Part shown: in pieces, positions 7,875 to 15,810 of the stretch
Layout: every line of letters begins with the position of its first letter
Position numbering within the stretch: position 1 is the first letter of the stretch
NCBI GenBank assembly: GCA_003513895.1
Contig: DOSU01000120.1
Span: 1 to 22,913, forward strand
DNA: 22,913 nucleotides
Direction of reading: 5' to 3'
From: Rikenellaceae bacterium
GTDB taxonomy: Bacteria > Bacteroidota > Bacteroidia > Bacteroidales > UBA932
Notes under the pieces: model-generated
Seen by the model: the letters and a program-made list of their open reading frames with translations, nothing else
Database searches by the model: none
Told to the model about the DNA's origin: nothing
Program-made: the position numbers and the translations under genes

Positions 7875-8660
7875 ATGAAAAAAATAATTACTATCCCTGT
7901 ATTAGTTTTAACGTCGATTCTCTGTTTCTCTGTCGGTTTAAAAGGCCAGGATGCAAGAGAAGTAAGTAAAAACTCTGCAGATATAATTGCACTCTCTTCA
8001 ATGGAAATGGTCACAACCTTAAAGATATACGACCAGAAAAACAATATGCGCATACGAAAAGTGAGCATAGCCAGTAAAAAGTTTGGTGATGTTACCAAAA
8101 TGATAATGAAGTTTGTAGAGCCTGCAGATGTAAGAGGTACCGCAATTCTGGTATACGACTATGAAGGCAAATCGGATGATATGTGGATTTACATGCCTGC
8201 CCTAAAAAAGAGCAGACGAATAGTAAGTACCGAAAAAGGCAAGAATTTTATGGGCTCTGAGTTTACCAATGCAGACATGAGCAAACCAAATATTGACGAT
8301 TTCAATTATAAGATTCTTTCTTCTGAGTCCGTAGACGGAAAAAATTGCTTTAAAATTGAGGCTACTCCAAAGACAGATCAAATCCAGAATGAAAACGGCT
8401 TTGGCAAAAAGTTAACCTATATTGAAAAGGGGAATTACCTTTGCCATAAGATTGAATACTACGATTTAAATGGCAAACTATCTAAAACTCAAATTATAAG
8501 CAACTACAAACCTGTTTCGGACGGAAAATATTTCTATTACTTAATGGAGATGAAAAACGAACAAACCGGGAGAAGATCTGTTCTCACTACAGATGCATTT
8601 CAGGTTGGATCAAAACTTTCCGAGAGTTTTTTCTCTCCTGCCAATCTTGAAAAACAATGA
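7875..8660 (+). CDS. Periplasmic LolA-like outer-membrane lipoprotein-sorting protein
   Basis: This 261-residue protein has a signal peptide (hydrophobic to about residue 20, likely cleaved after GLKGQ). The mature domain fits the LolA-like PF17131 family. Diagnostic blocks are ADVRGTAILVYDYEGKSDDM, then WIYMPALKKSRRI, and KGKNFMGSEFTNADM. LolA-type folds are half-open barrels that shield lipid moieties while crossing the periplasm. Members of this family usually sit beside an RND transporter, as here, and are thought to ferry its lipid-like cargo. They are distinct from housekeeping LolA. The last four bases (ATGA) overlap the start of the nicotinate phosphoribosyltransferase gene, so the two are probably translationally coupled. 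Confidence 0.87.
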   Translation: MKKIITIPVLVLTSILCFSVGLKGQDAREVSKNSADIIALSSMEMVTTLKIYDQKNNMRIRKVSIASKKFGDVTKMIMKFVEPADVRGTAILVYDYEGKSDDMWIYMPALKKSRRIVSTEKGKNFMGSEFTNADMSKPNIDDFNYKILSSESVDGKNCFKIEATPKTDQIQNENGFGKKLTYIEKGNYLCHKIEYYDLNGKLSKTQIISNYKPVSDGKYFYYLMEMKNEQTGRRSVLTTDAFQVGSKLSESFFSPANLEKQ

Positions 8661-10135
8661 ACAGCATGAACATTTCATATTGCTCGGACAAGTATCAGTA
8701 CACAATGGGAAAAACCTTTTTTGACAAAGGTTTGCAAAACAAGAAAGCAGTATTTAACATGTTTTACCGAAGTGCTCCCGATAAGAATAACTGGGCAGTT
8801 GTGTGTGGCGTTAAAGAGGCACTTGAAATGGTAACCGGTATTGGAAGTGAGGATGAAGTTTTTTTTGAAAAGTTTCTACCCGGAGAAGAGTATAGGGAAT
8901 ACCGGAAATATCTTTCAAAGATGAAATTTACCGGCAATATTTATGCAATGGAAGAGGGAGAAATCGCATTCCCGACCCAGCCTGTTATTACCGTCGAGGG
9001 CCCTCTTATTGAAGCCCAGGTTATAGAAACTCCTATGCTTACCATTATGAACCATCAGATGGCAATTGCTACAAAAGCTTCAAGAGTTTCACGCAGCACA
9101 ACTAAACCAATAAGTGAATTTGGTTCCCGTCGGGCCCACGGCCCCTGGGCAGCAACTTATGGTGCAAAAGCAGCATATATTGGCGGTTGTCTTAATACTT
9201 CAAACATTCTCACATCCACTATGTTTGGGATACCCGCCACAGGAACAATGGCCCACAGTTTTATTACTGCTTTCGGATGCACGATTGCAGGTGAATTAAA
9301 GGCATTTGACACATACATAAAATCACACCGGGGAGAACCGCTTGTCCTTTTAATTGATACGTACGACTCATTGAGATGCGGGCTAAAAAACGCCATCAAG
9401 GCATTTAAGGAAAATGGAGTGGACGACAACTATCCTAAGAGTTTTGGAATCCGCCTGGACAGCGGTGACCTCACATATCTCTCTATTAAATGTCGCGAAG
9501 CTCTTGATAACTCAGGCCTTACAAAATGCAAGATATTCGCAACAAATTCTCTCGACGAATATATAATTACTGAGTTGGAGAGGCAGAACGCAAAAATTGA
9601 CTCATACGGAGTTGGCGACGCAATCGCAACCAGCAAGCATAACCCTTGTTTCGGAAATGTATACAAGCTTGTAGAAATTGACGGGAAGGGAGTTCTCAAA
9701 AGATCGGAAGACAAAAGTAAGGCAATTAATCCGGGCTTTCAGATTACATACAGAATTACAAGGAATGGTATGTTTAAGGCTGATGTTACCTGCCTGAGAG
9801 GAGACAATACGGCAAAAAACATTGAAACCCGTAAAAAGCTGACCATCAGGGATGAATATGACGATACGAAAATTACAACTTTTGAAGAAAATTCATATGA
9901 ATTTAAACCTCTTCAAAATCAAGTTATGGAAAATGGTCAAATTGTAGCAAAACCGATGAGTGCGCTTGAGAAGAGAAATTATTACCTTAGCAACCTGCAA
10001 GGGCTTAATGAAACTCAAAAGAGGTTAATCAACCCTCACTACTACAAAGCAGACATTTCAGATGAATTATATGACCTTAAAAACAATCTGATTAACTCTT
10101 TAATAAACGAAATAAAGGAATTTGATGGAATATAA
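8657..10135 (+). CDS. pncB: Nicotinate phosphoribosyltransferase
   Basis: This 492-residue enzyme joins nicotinate to PRPP, with ATP hydrolysis, to give nicotinate mononucleotide in the Preiss-Handler branch of NAD synthesis (EC 6.3.4.21). The length fits the roughly 490-residue NAPRTase class, longer than E. coli PncB (about 400). Visible motifs are an N-terminal YQYTMGKTFF, the EFGSRRAHG signature at 154-162, GTMAHSF at 196-202 and the phosphoribosyl-binding GIRLDSGDL. The first ATG overlaps the preceding stop as ATGA; an ATG three codons in (8666) is an alternative start. The nicotinamidase gene overlaps its 3' end by 11 bp, so both salvage steps are coupled. Confidence 0.95.
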   Translation: MNSMNISYCSDKYQYTMGKTFFDKGLQNKKAVFNMFYRSAPDKNNWAVVCGVKEALEMVTGIGSEDEVFFEKFLPGEEYREYRKYLSKMKFTGNIYAMEEGEIAFPTQPVITVEGPLIEAQVIETPMLTIMNHQMAIATKASRVSRSTTKPISEFGSRRAHGPWAATYGAKAAYIGGCLNTSNILTSTMFGIPATGTMAHSFITAFGCTIAGELKAFDTYIKSHRGEPLVLLIDTYDSLRCGLKNAIKAFKENGVDDNYPKSFGIRLDSGDLTYLSIKCREALDNSGLTKCKIFATNSLDEYIITELERQNAKIDSYGVGDAIATSKHNPCFGNVYKLVEIDGKGVLKRSEDKSKAINPGFQITYRITRNGMFKADVTCLRGDNTAKNIETRKKLTIRDEYDDTKITTFEENSYEFKPLQNQVMENGQIVAKPMSALEKRNYYLSNLQGLNETQKRLINPHYYKADISDELYDLKNNLINSLINEIKEFDGI

Positions 10136-10724
10136 ACTTTCAAATGCAGTACATATTGTTGTCGATATGATATATGATTTTATCGACGGATCTCTTGCCT
10201 GTAATAATTCTGTAAAGGCTGTAAAAAAGACTATTGAATATATAAATTCAAATCCGGGACAAAGTGTTATATACGTTTGTGATTCACACCCTGCAAACCA
10301 TTGTTCATTTGTTGAACAGGGCGGTAAATGGCCTCCTCACTGCGTTCAGGGAACAAAGGGCCAATTGATTCACAATCAATTCTACCAAAGGGTTAATGTA
10401 TCTGAATCTTTACCTTTCGGAGGAAACGTATTTATGAAAGGATGCTCGGATACAGAAGAGCAATACTCTGGATTTGAAGCTGTTAACAAGGACGGATTAA
10501 CTGTAGGAAATTTCATTGACAAATACTACGAAGACAAAGAAGTGGAAAAGAGTGTTGTTTTAAGCGGCATAGCCACAGAATTCTGCATTAAGGAAAGCTC
10601 ACTGGACTTCTTAAAGAACGGTTATAAGGTTTTTGTTAATAAGGATGCTTTGGGATATGTTACACCCGAAGGTCATGCAGATACACTCAAAATACTTGAA
10701 GATAAAGGTGTCATTATTATTTGA
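10125..10724 (+). CDS. pncA: Nicotinamidase (isochorismatase-like hydrolase)
   Basis: This 199-residue cytosolic enzyme converts nicotinamide to nicotinate and ammonia, supplying the phosphoribosyltransferase encoded just upstream. The catalytic triad is visible: Asp14 in VVDMIYDF, Lys105 in VFMKG and Cys154 in GIATEFCI. The metal site is also visible: Asp53 and His55 in CDSHPANH, and His72 in WPPHCVQGT. I used the ATG at 10125, preceded by AAAGGAA; a TTG at 10122 adds one residue. The gene overlaps pncB by 11 bp and the ROK kinase follows 3 bp after its stop, so it is embedded in the operon. Confidence 0.95.
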   Translation: MEYKLSNAVHIVVDMIYDFIDGSLACNNSVKAVKKTIEYINSNPGQSVIYVCDSHPANHCSFVEQGGKWPPHCVQGTKGQLIHNQFYQRVNVSESLPFGGNVFMKGCSDTEEQYSGFEAVNKDGLTVGNFIDKYYEDKEVEKSVVLSGIATEFCIKESSLDFLKNGYKVFVNKDALGYVTPEGHADTLKILEDKGVIII

Positions 10725-10727
10725 GAT

Positions 10728-11711
10728 ATGATATATTTAGGAATTGACCTTGGAGGCACAAAAGTTTCCGGTGCCTTATTTCTTGAAAACAACACTCTGC
10801 TACTACACGAAACCCTCCTTCTCGAAGGAAGGGAGGGTAAAGAAGTTGCCGGGCTTGTAAAAGAGCTGTGCAAAATTTTACTTTCCAAAGGTGATATTCC
10901 TGAAACAGAATCTAAATGCATTGGAATATGTGTCCCGGGCATAGCCTATTCAAAAACAAGAACATGTTGGTGTCCGAATATTCCCGGTTGGGAAAATTAT
11001 CCTTTGCTGGATGAAATTTCAGAAGCAATTCCAAACTCAAAAGTCTTTGTTGAGAGCGACAGAACTGCTTATATACTTGGAGAAGTGAGCCTTGGAGTTG
11101 CAAAAGGGTGCAATAATGCAATTTTCATTGCTGTTGGAACAGGTATCGGTGCCGGAATTCTTATTGACGGAAGAGTTCTTCACGGTGCATCGGACATAGT
11201 GGGAGCTACCGGATGGATGGCTTTGAAACCGCCATACGACAAGGAGTGGGATATGTGCGGCTGTTTTGAGAGTCACGCTTCCGGCACCGGAATTTCAATA
11301 CAGGCGAAAAAAGAGATGAAAGCACTTTTGAATGCAGGCAAGAAAGGATTCTCCATCCTTGAGAAATTTGAAATTGAAAAAATAACATCCAGGGAAGTTT
11401 TTGAGGCCTACGATTTGCACGATCCTGTTGCCATAAAGGTAATTGATACGGCAATTGAGATGTGGGGAATGGCTGCTGCAAATTTCGTAAGTCTTTTTAA
11501 TCCGGAAGTCGTTGTATTTGGAGGAGGGCTTTTTGGACCCGCTTCCCGTTTTGTAGACAGAATTTATGAAGAAGCCTCCCGATGGGCGCAACCAATATCA
11601 ATTAAACAGTGCCGTTTCTTTCCATCAATGCTTCCAAACGAAGCCGGTCTATACGGAGCTGGCGCAATTGCGATAATGGGATGTATAAACGATGAAAGTA
11701 AAAAAAATTAA
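10728..11711 (+). CDS. ROK-family kinase with altered sugar site
   Basis: This 327-residue protein is a ROK-family (glucokinase/NagC-like) ATP-dependent kinase. The phosphate loop GIDLGGTK is at 5-12, the second phosphate motif AVGTGIGAGILIDG at 135-148, and the adenosine segment VVFGGGLFG near the C-terminus. The probable catalytic base is Asp111 (VESDRTAY, where most ROK enzymes have ENDANA). There is no N-terminal DNA-binding domain, so it is a kinase and not a ROK repressor. The normally conserved ExGH sugar-binding motif reads ATGW (160-163), and the Cys-rich zinc motif is reduced to CGCFES (177-182). It may therefore act on an unusual sugar. The neighbours are an MFS transporter and a SIS protein, consistent with sugar catabolism. 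Confidence 0.85.
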   Translation: MIYLGIDLGGTKVSGALFLENNTLLLHETLLLEGREGKEVAGLVKELCKILLSKGDIPETESKCIGICVPGIAYSKTRTCWCPNIPGWENYPLLDEISEAIPNSKVFVESDRTAYILGEVSLGVAKGCNNAIFIAVGTGIGAGILIDGRVLHGASDIVGATGWMALKPPYDKEWDMCGCFESHASGTGISIQAKKEMKALLNAGKKGFSILEKFEIEKITSREVFEAYDLHDPVAIKVIDTAIEMWGMAAANFVSLFNPEVVVFGGGLFGPASRFVDRIYEEASRWAQPISIKQCRFFPSMLPNEAGLYGAGAIAIMGCINDESKKN

Positions 11712-11724
11712 ACAAGAGATAGCA

Positions 11725-12876
11725 ATGAGCAATAAGAGTAAATTTCCCGTTCTTATAGCCGGTTTTGCCGGAATGGCCTTTTTTGGACTAGCTTTCGTGG
11801 TTATGGGGGCTGTCCTCCCCTCTCTCATATCCAAATTTGGTCTTGACACTTCGCAGGCATCCACCGTGGCAGGTCTTTTGCCCATAGGCATTTTGCTGGG
11901 ATCTGTTGTTTTCGGCCCGGTCATTGACCGATACGGTTACAAAAGGCTGATGATTGCTGCAACAATTATTACAGTTGCCGGTATGGAACTGCTTGCTTAT
12001 TGCTCTACAGTCTCTATGGCCAGAATTTCAATATTCGTAATCGGATTCGGCGGCGGTATTCTTAACGGAATATCAAATGCACTTGTCTCCGATGCCTCCA
12101 CGGATAAGAACAGATCGGCCAACCTGAGTATACTTGGAGTGTTTTATACAATTGGAGCCATTACAATTCCTTTGTTGTTTGCCACTCTTTCGAAAACTAT
12201 CTCATATACTCCAATTGTTGCAGGAGCCGGAGTTGTGATGACCCTATCGGTTTTCTACTATGCATTTGTCTCTTTTCCGGACGGAAAATTCAAACAGGGG
12301 ATTCCTTTCAAAAAAGTATTGTCTATGGCAAAGGAGCCTGCATTGCTGCTTCTTAGCTTCACACTTTTTTTTCAAAGCGGTATTGAGGGAATTGCAAGCA
12401 ACTGGACATCAAGCTATCTGGAGCTGGAGAAGGGATTCGACAAAGAGAGTGCCCTGTATGCACTTAGCCTTATAGTTATGGGTATTGGCGCCGGAAGGAT
12501 TGTCCTTGGCTTTTTACTCAGAAAAATTTCAAAGAACATTATTCTCACTATAAGCATACTAATTGCTGCACTTGGTACACTCATCATGTATCTGTTCACC
12601 TCCCAGGCGGCTGTTTCTGCGGGTACATTCATGATTGGACTGGGATTTGCATCTACATTTCCTATTGTTCTCTCGGAGGTTGGCGAGAAATACAAGGAGA
12701 TGTCGGGCACTGCATTCAGTTTTGCATTAGTCATAGCACTCACCGGAAACACATTAATAAATTTGCTTGTGGGAGTATTGGATTTTAAACAATTTCCTAT
12801 ACTTCTGATAATATGTTCACTATTAGTTCCTGTTATTTATTTAATTAATTATCAATATATTCGTTCAAAAAATTAA
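11725..12876 (+). CDS. MFS transporter, probably sugar uptake
   Basis: This 383-residue protein has twelve predicted membrane helices and the major facilitator layout. The loop 2-3 signature is GPVIDRYGYKRLM and a related loop 8-9 segment reads GRIVLGFLLRKISK. A central cytoplasmic loop lies around FPDGKFKQGIPFKK. The ATG at 11725 gives a short cytoplasmic N-terminus before the first helix. An ATG at 11692 in the same frame would overlap the kinase gene by 20 bp. Its placement between a sugar-kinase-type gene and a SIS-domain gene suggests it imports the sugar they process, but the substrate is not evident from the sequence. Confidence 0.85.
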   Translation: MSNKSKFPVLIAGFAGMAFFGLAFVVMGAVLPSLISKFGLDTSQASTVAGLLPIGILLGSVVFGPVIDRYGYKRLMIAATIITVAGMELLAYCSTVSMARISIFVIGFGGGILNGISNALVSDASTDKNRSANLSILGVFYTIGAITIPLLFATLSKTISYTPIVAGAGVVMTLSVFYYAFVSFPDGKFKQGIPFKKVLSMAKEPALLLLSFTLFFQSGIEGIASNWTSSYLELEKGFDKESALYALSLIVMGIGAGRIVLGFLLRKISKNIILTISILIAALGTLIMYLFTSQAAVSAGTFMIGLGFASTFPIVLSEVGEKYKEMSGTAFSFALVIALTGNTLINLLVGVLDFKQFPILLIICSLLVPVIYLINYQYIRSKN

Positions 12877-12879
12877 ATT

Positions 12880-13641
12880 ATGTTAGCACTAGAATGGTTA
12901 AAAAATGCCAGAGCCGTAATGAGCTCTATTGAAGAGTCTCAACTCGAAAATATTAAAAAAGCAGCCACAGTTATGGCCGACAGCATAGAGGCAGGCAGAT
13001 GGGTTCACACCTTTGGTTGCGGTCATGCTACAATTCCAGTTGAGGAGATGTATCCAAGAATCGGAGGTTTTGTAGGATTCCACCCTATAGTTGAGCTTCC
13101 GCTCACTTTCTTCACAAGAATCACAGGGGAGATGGGAGTTCACCAGTTTCTGTTTCTGGAAAGAGCAGAAGGTTATGGCGATGCAATTATGAAGTCATAC
13201 AATTTCGACAAAAGAGATACCATGTGGATATTCTCCCATACAGGAATCAACAATGTTAATATTGACGTTGCTCTTAAAGCCAAAGAGCTTGGCATGAAAG
13301 TAATTGTATTTGGCTCTGCAAGTGAATCTGCCGACAAGAAAACAAGACACTCATGCGGAAAAACTCTTTTCCAGCTTGCAGATATCGTTGTTGATTCGTG
13401 TGCACCACTCGTAGATGCAAGCGTTCCTTTAAAGAACCACTATGATATGGTTGGTCCTGTTTCCACAATGGCCTTTATTACACTTGTATGGATGACTGTA
13501 ACAACTGTTGCCGAAATACTTGCAGACAGAGGTGTTAAACTTTATATTCATCCTTCTCACAACATTCCTGGCGACAACACAGCGCACGACAGACTTGATG
13601 CATGTCTTGCTACATATAAGGAGAGAGTGGCAGGAATCTGA
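12880..13641 (+). CDS. SIS-domain phosphosugar-binding protein (UPF0309/COG4821-like)
   Basis: This 253-residue protein contains one SIS (sugar isomerase) domain. The phosphosugar-binding loop is HTFGCGHATIPVEEM (about 43-57). A second strand and loop, WIFSHTGINNVNIDVALKAK, has the usual SHTG turn, and IVVDSCAPLVDA comes later. Overall it resembles the uncharacterised COG4821/UPF0309 group and not the two-domain GlmS or MurQ families. It starts 3 bp after the MFS gene and ends the long run. It probably isomerises, cleaves or senses the phosphosugar made by the ROK kinase, which is an inference from context. Confidence 0.85.
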   Translation: MLALEWLKNARAVMSSIEESQLENIKKAATVMADSIEAGRWVHTFGCGHATIPVEEMYPRIGGFVGFHPIVELPLTFFTRITGEMGVHQFLFLERAEGYGDAIMKSYNFDKRDTMWIFSHTGINNVNIDVALKAKELGMKVIVFGSASESADKKTRHSCGKTLFQLADIVVDSCAPLVDASVPLKNHYDMVGPVSTMAFITLVWMTVTTVAEILADRGVKLYIHPSHNIPGDNTAHDRLDACLATYKERVAGI

Positions 13642-13644
13642 TCC

Positions 13645-13678
13645 TTTGATGCCATTTAATCCATTTTTTGTATGTTTG
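13645..13678 (+). promoter_or_regulatory. Bacteroidota-type promoter of the Porin_10 gene
   Basis: TTTG at 13645-13648 and TATGTTTG at 13671-13678 fit the -33/-7 pair TTTG and TAnnTTTG with a 22-bp spacer. The -7 box ends 9 bp before the ATG at 13688, so the transcript would have an almost absent 5' leader. This is the best promoter match in the window. Confidence 0.6.
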
Positions 13679-13687
13679 CACATTATT

Positions 13688-15805
13688 ATGGGCGAACAAA
13701 TTATTAAAACCACAACAAAAATCCTGAGCATTGCAACCTTTTTGGCTGCGGTGCTCTCTTTTAATATACTTTCGGCACAAGAGACAGGTTCCATTACCAC
13801 GGCCGATACCATAAAAAAAGCAACTCCGGTAATTGTCCCTCTCACTAAATATCAACTGAGAATCAGAGAAAAAGCTCAAAAAGACTCTCTTAGATATATA
13901 AGAGACAGCATAAAATCCGAAATACCAAGAATACTTGAGAGTTATATTATACCGGACTCGCTTAAATACAAGAAAATTATCCTCTGGAATTACGACAGCT
14001 ACCTTAACCGGATAACCGGGATGCTAAAGCAGGACACTACTTTTAACGGAAACTTTCATTTTCTTCCGTTTATGAAAAAGGATGTTGGAGCCACTTACCT
14101 TGGAGTCTCCGGCTCGGCGGCACAGAGTTTTAACTATTTCCTCAGGGATAAATCCGATTTTTTTACTGCTTTTGATCCATATATCCCATACAGTTATACA
14201 AAAGAGAGCCATCCGTTTTACAATGTAAAAACTCCCCATACCGAACTGGCATATCGGGGAACAATTCTGGCAGAGCGGGCAAAGGAGGAGACGAATATTC
14301 ACTTTCTAACAACTCAGAATATTTCTCCCCAGTTTAATTTTACTGTTTTGTATGAACGATACGGGGGAAAGGGTATTCTGAATAAAGAATCCACAGACAA
14401 CAGAACATTCTCACTAACATCCAACTACCTTGGAAAACGATATGTGGCACATGCCGGCTATATTTTTCAGTCAATCAAAAGAGAAGAAAATGGCGGTATT
14501 TTCGACGACACAATGGTTTTGGATACTAATGTAAATCCAAAAGCAATTGATTACAGGCTTAATACGGCATACAACAGACTCAGGAGAAACTCTGTTTTTC
14601 TCACGCACTCATACGGAATTCCTATCCATCTCTCCAAGAAAGACACATTAAATAATAACAGCGGAACAGTGGCATACATAGGTCACTCTTTCGAATTCGC
14701 AACTTATTACCGTAGGTACACAGATGCAATTAATCTTTCAGATACAGAAGCAAGAAACTTCTACAACAACCGATTCTTTATAAACGCAATTGAAAGTAAC
14801 GACTCTACAAGGTTAAACCTCATCGAGAACCGTTTCTTCATTCGCCTTCAGCCCTGGGCAATAGACGGGATAATATCTAAACTCGACGGAGGAGTAGGTC
14901 ATCAGTATGTAAGCTACTACACTTTCCGCCCCGACAATTACATCGGAGGAATGCATAATTCAATTTACAATAATGTTTATGCATACTTTGGAGCTTCCGG
15001 GCAGTTTAGAAAATATCTTATGTGGGAAGGAAACGGAAAGTTGAATCTTGCCGGTTACAATTCAGGCGATTTTAATGTTGATGCAAAAGTACGCTTATCT
15101 GTCTATCCAATTAAGGAGGGAATCCACCTGACAGGAAAGTTGAAAATAGCAAATACAACAACAGACCTTTTTAACAGTTATTACTATTCAAACCACTTTT
15201 TCTGGGACAACAAATTTGGAAAAACCACAGAGACCCGTGTTGAAGCTTTGCTGGATATTCCAAAATTTAAACTGCAGGCTTTCTTTGGATACTCATTGTT
15301 AAACAATTATATATATTATAACAACCTCGGAGATGCCACTCAAAACGGCAATCTTCTTAATGTAATGTCTGCCTCTGCAAAATTTGATTTTCGCCTTTGG
15401 AAATTTCATTTTTTCAACAGAGTTCTATTCCAGCTTACGTCGGATCAGGAGGTAATGCCTCTTCCTCTATTGAGTGCAAATCTCAGATACTTCTTTCAGT
15501 TCGTTGTGGTAAAAAATGTTATGACACTTCAATTAGGCGTTGATGTGTTGTATCACACAAAATATTTTGCTCCGTCATACAATCCTGCTCTGGGTCAGTT
15601 CCACACTCAGAATGAAAGAAAAATCGGAGCTGTTCCTTATATAGATCCTTTCATAAACATCCAGTGGAAACAAGCCAGCATTTTTATTAAATACATGAAC
15701 GCTGCTCAGGGGTGGCCTACCGGAGATTACTTTTCGGCAAATCATTATATAAGGCCTATGAGAGCAATTCAGTTTGGATTAAACTGGCCTTTCTACATAA
15801 AATAA
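13688..15805 (+). CDS. Outer-membrane beta-barrel, putative porin (Porin_10/PF14121-like)
   Basis: This 705-residue protein has a signal peptide ending near residue 31 (FNILSAQ). It then has a basic periplasmic segment rich in Lys and Arg (RIREKAQKDSLRYIRDSIKS) and a long barrel region rich in Tyr, Phe and Asn. It fits the Bacteroidota 'putative porin' family. Features include FFTAFDPYIPYSYT, ELAYRGTILAERAKEE and a C-terminal MRAIQFGLNWPFYIK strand with an aromatic near the end. The frame is open back to 13508, overlapping the SIS gene, but the ATG at 13688 follows a good promoter and positions the signal peptide correctly. The lytic transglycosylase gene begins 5 bp downstream. Its transport role is unknown. 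Confidence 0.83.
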   Translation: MGEQIIKTTTKILSIATFLAAVLSFNILSAQETGSITTADTIKKATPVIVPLTKYQLRIREKAQKDSLRYIRDSIKSEIPRILESYIIPDSLKYKKIILWNYDSYLNRITGMLKQDTTFNGNFHFLPFMKKDVGATYLGVSGSAAQSFNYFLRDKSDFFTAFDPYIPYSYTKESHPFYNVKTPHTELAYRGTILAERAKEETNIHFLTTQNISPQFNFTVLYERYGGKGILNKESTDNRTFSLTSNYLGKRYVAHAGYIFQSIKREENGGIFDDTMVLDTNVNPKAIDYRLNTAYNRLRRNSVFLTHSYGIPIHLSKKDTLNNNSGTVAYIGHSFEFATYYRRYTDAINLSDTEARNFYNNRFFINAIESNDSTRLNLIENRFFIRLQPWAIDGIISKLDGGVGHQYVSYYTFRPDNYIGGMHNSIYNNVYAYFGASGQFRKYLMWEGNGKLNLAGYNSGDFNVDAKVRLSVYPIKEGIHLTGKLKIANTTTDLFNSYYYSNHFFWDNKFGKTTETRVEALLDIPKFKLQAFFGYSLLNNYIYYNNLGDATQNGNLLNVMSASAKFDFRLWKFHFFNRVLFQLTSDQEVMPLPLLSANLRYFFQFVVVKNVMTLQLGVDVLYHTKYFAPSYNPALGQFHTQNERKIGAVPYIDPFINIQWKQASIFIKYMNAAQGWPTGDYFSANHYIRPMRAIQFGLNWPFYIK

Positions 15806-15810
15806 AGCCT

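Noticed and set aside
7655..8098. 147-codon open frame on the minus strand across the RND/LolA-like junction
   Set aside because: It lies opposite two convincing genes with recognisable motifs, and its translation shows no domain or sensible start context.
13508..13687. N-terminal extension of the Porin_10 frame
   Set aside because: It overlaps the SIS gene by 134 bp and would bury the signal peptide; a good promoter lies between it and the ATG at 13688.
15712..15810. N-terminal extension of the lytic transglycosylase frame
   Set aside because: It lies inside the porin gene, and the ATG at 15811 starts directly before the hydrophobic anchor.
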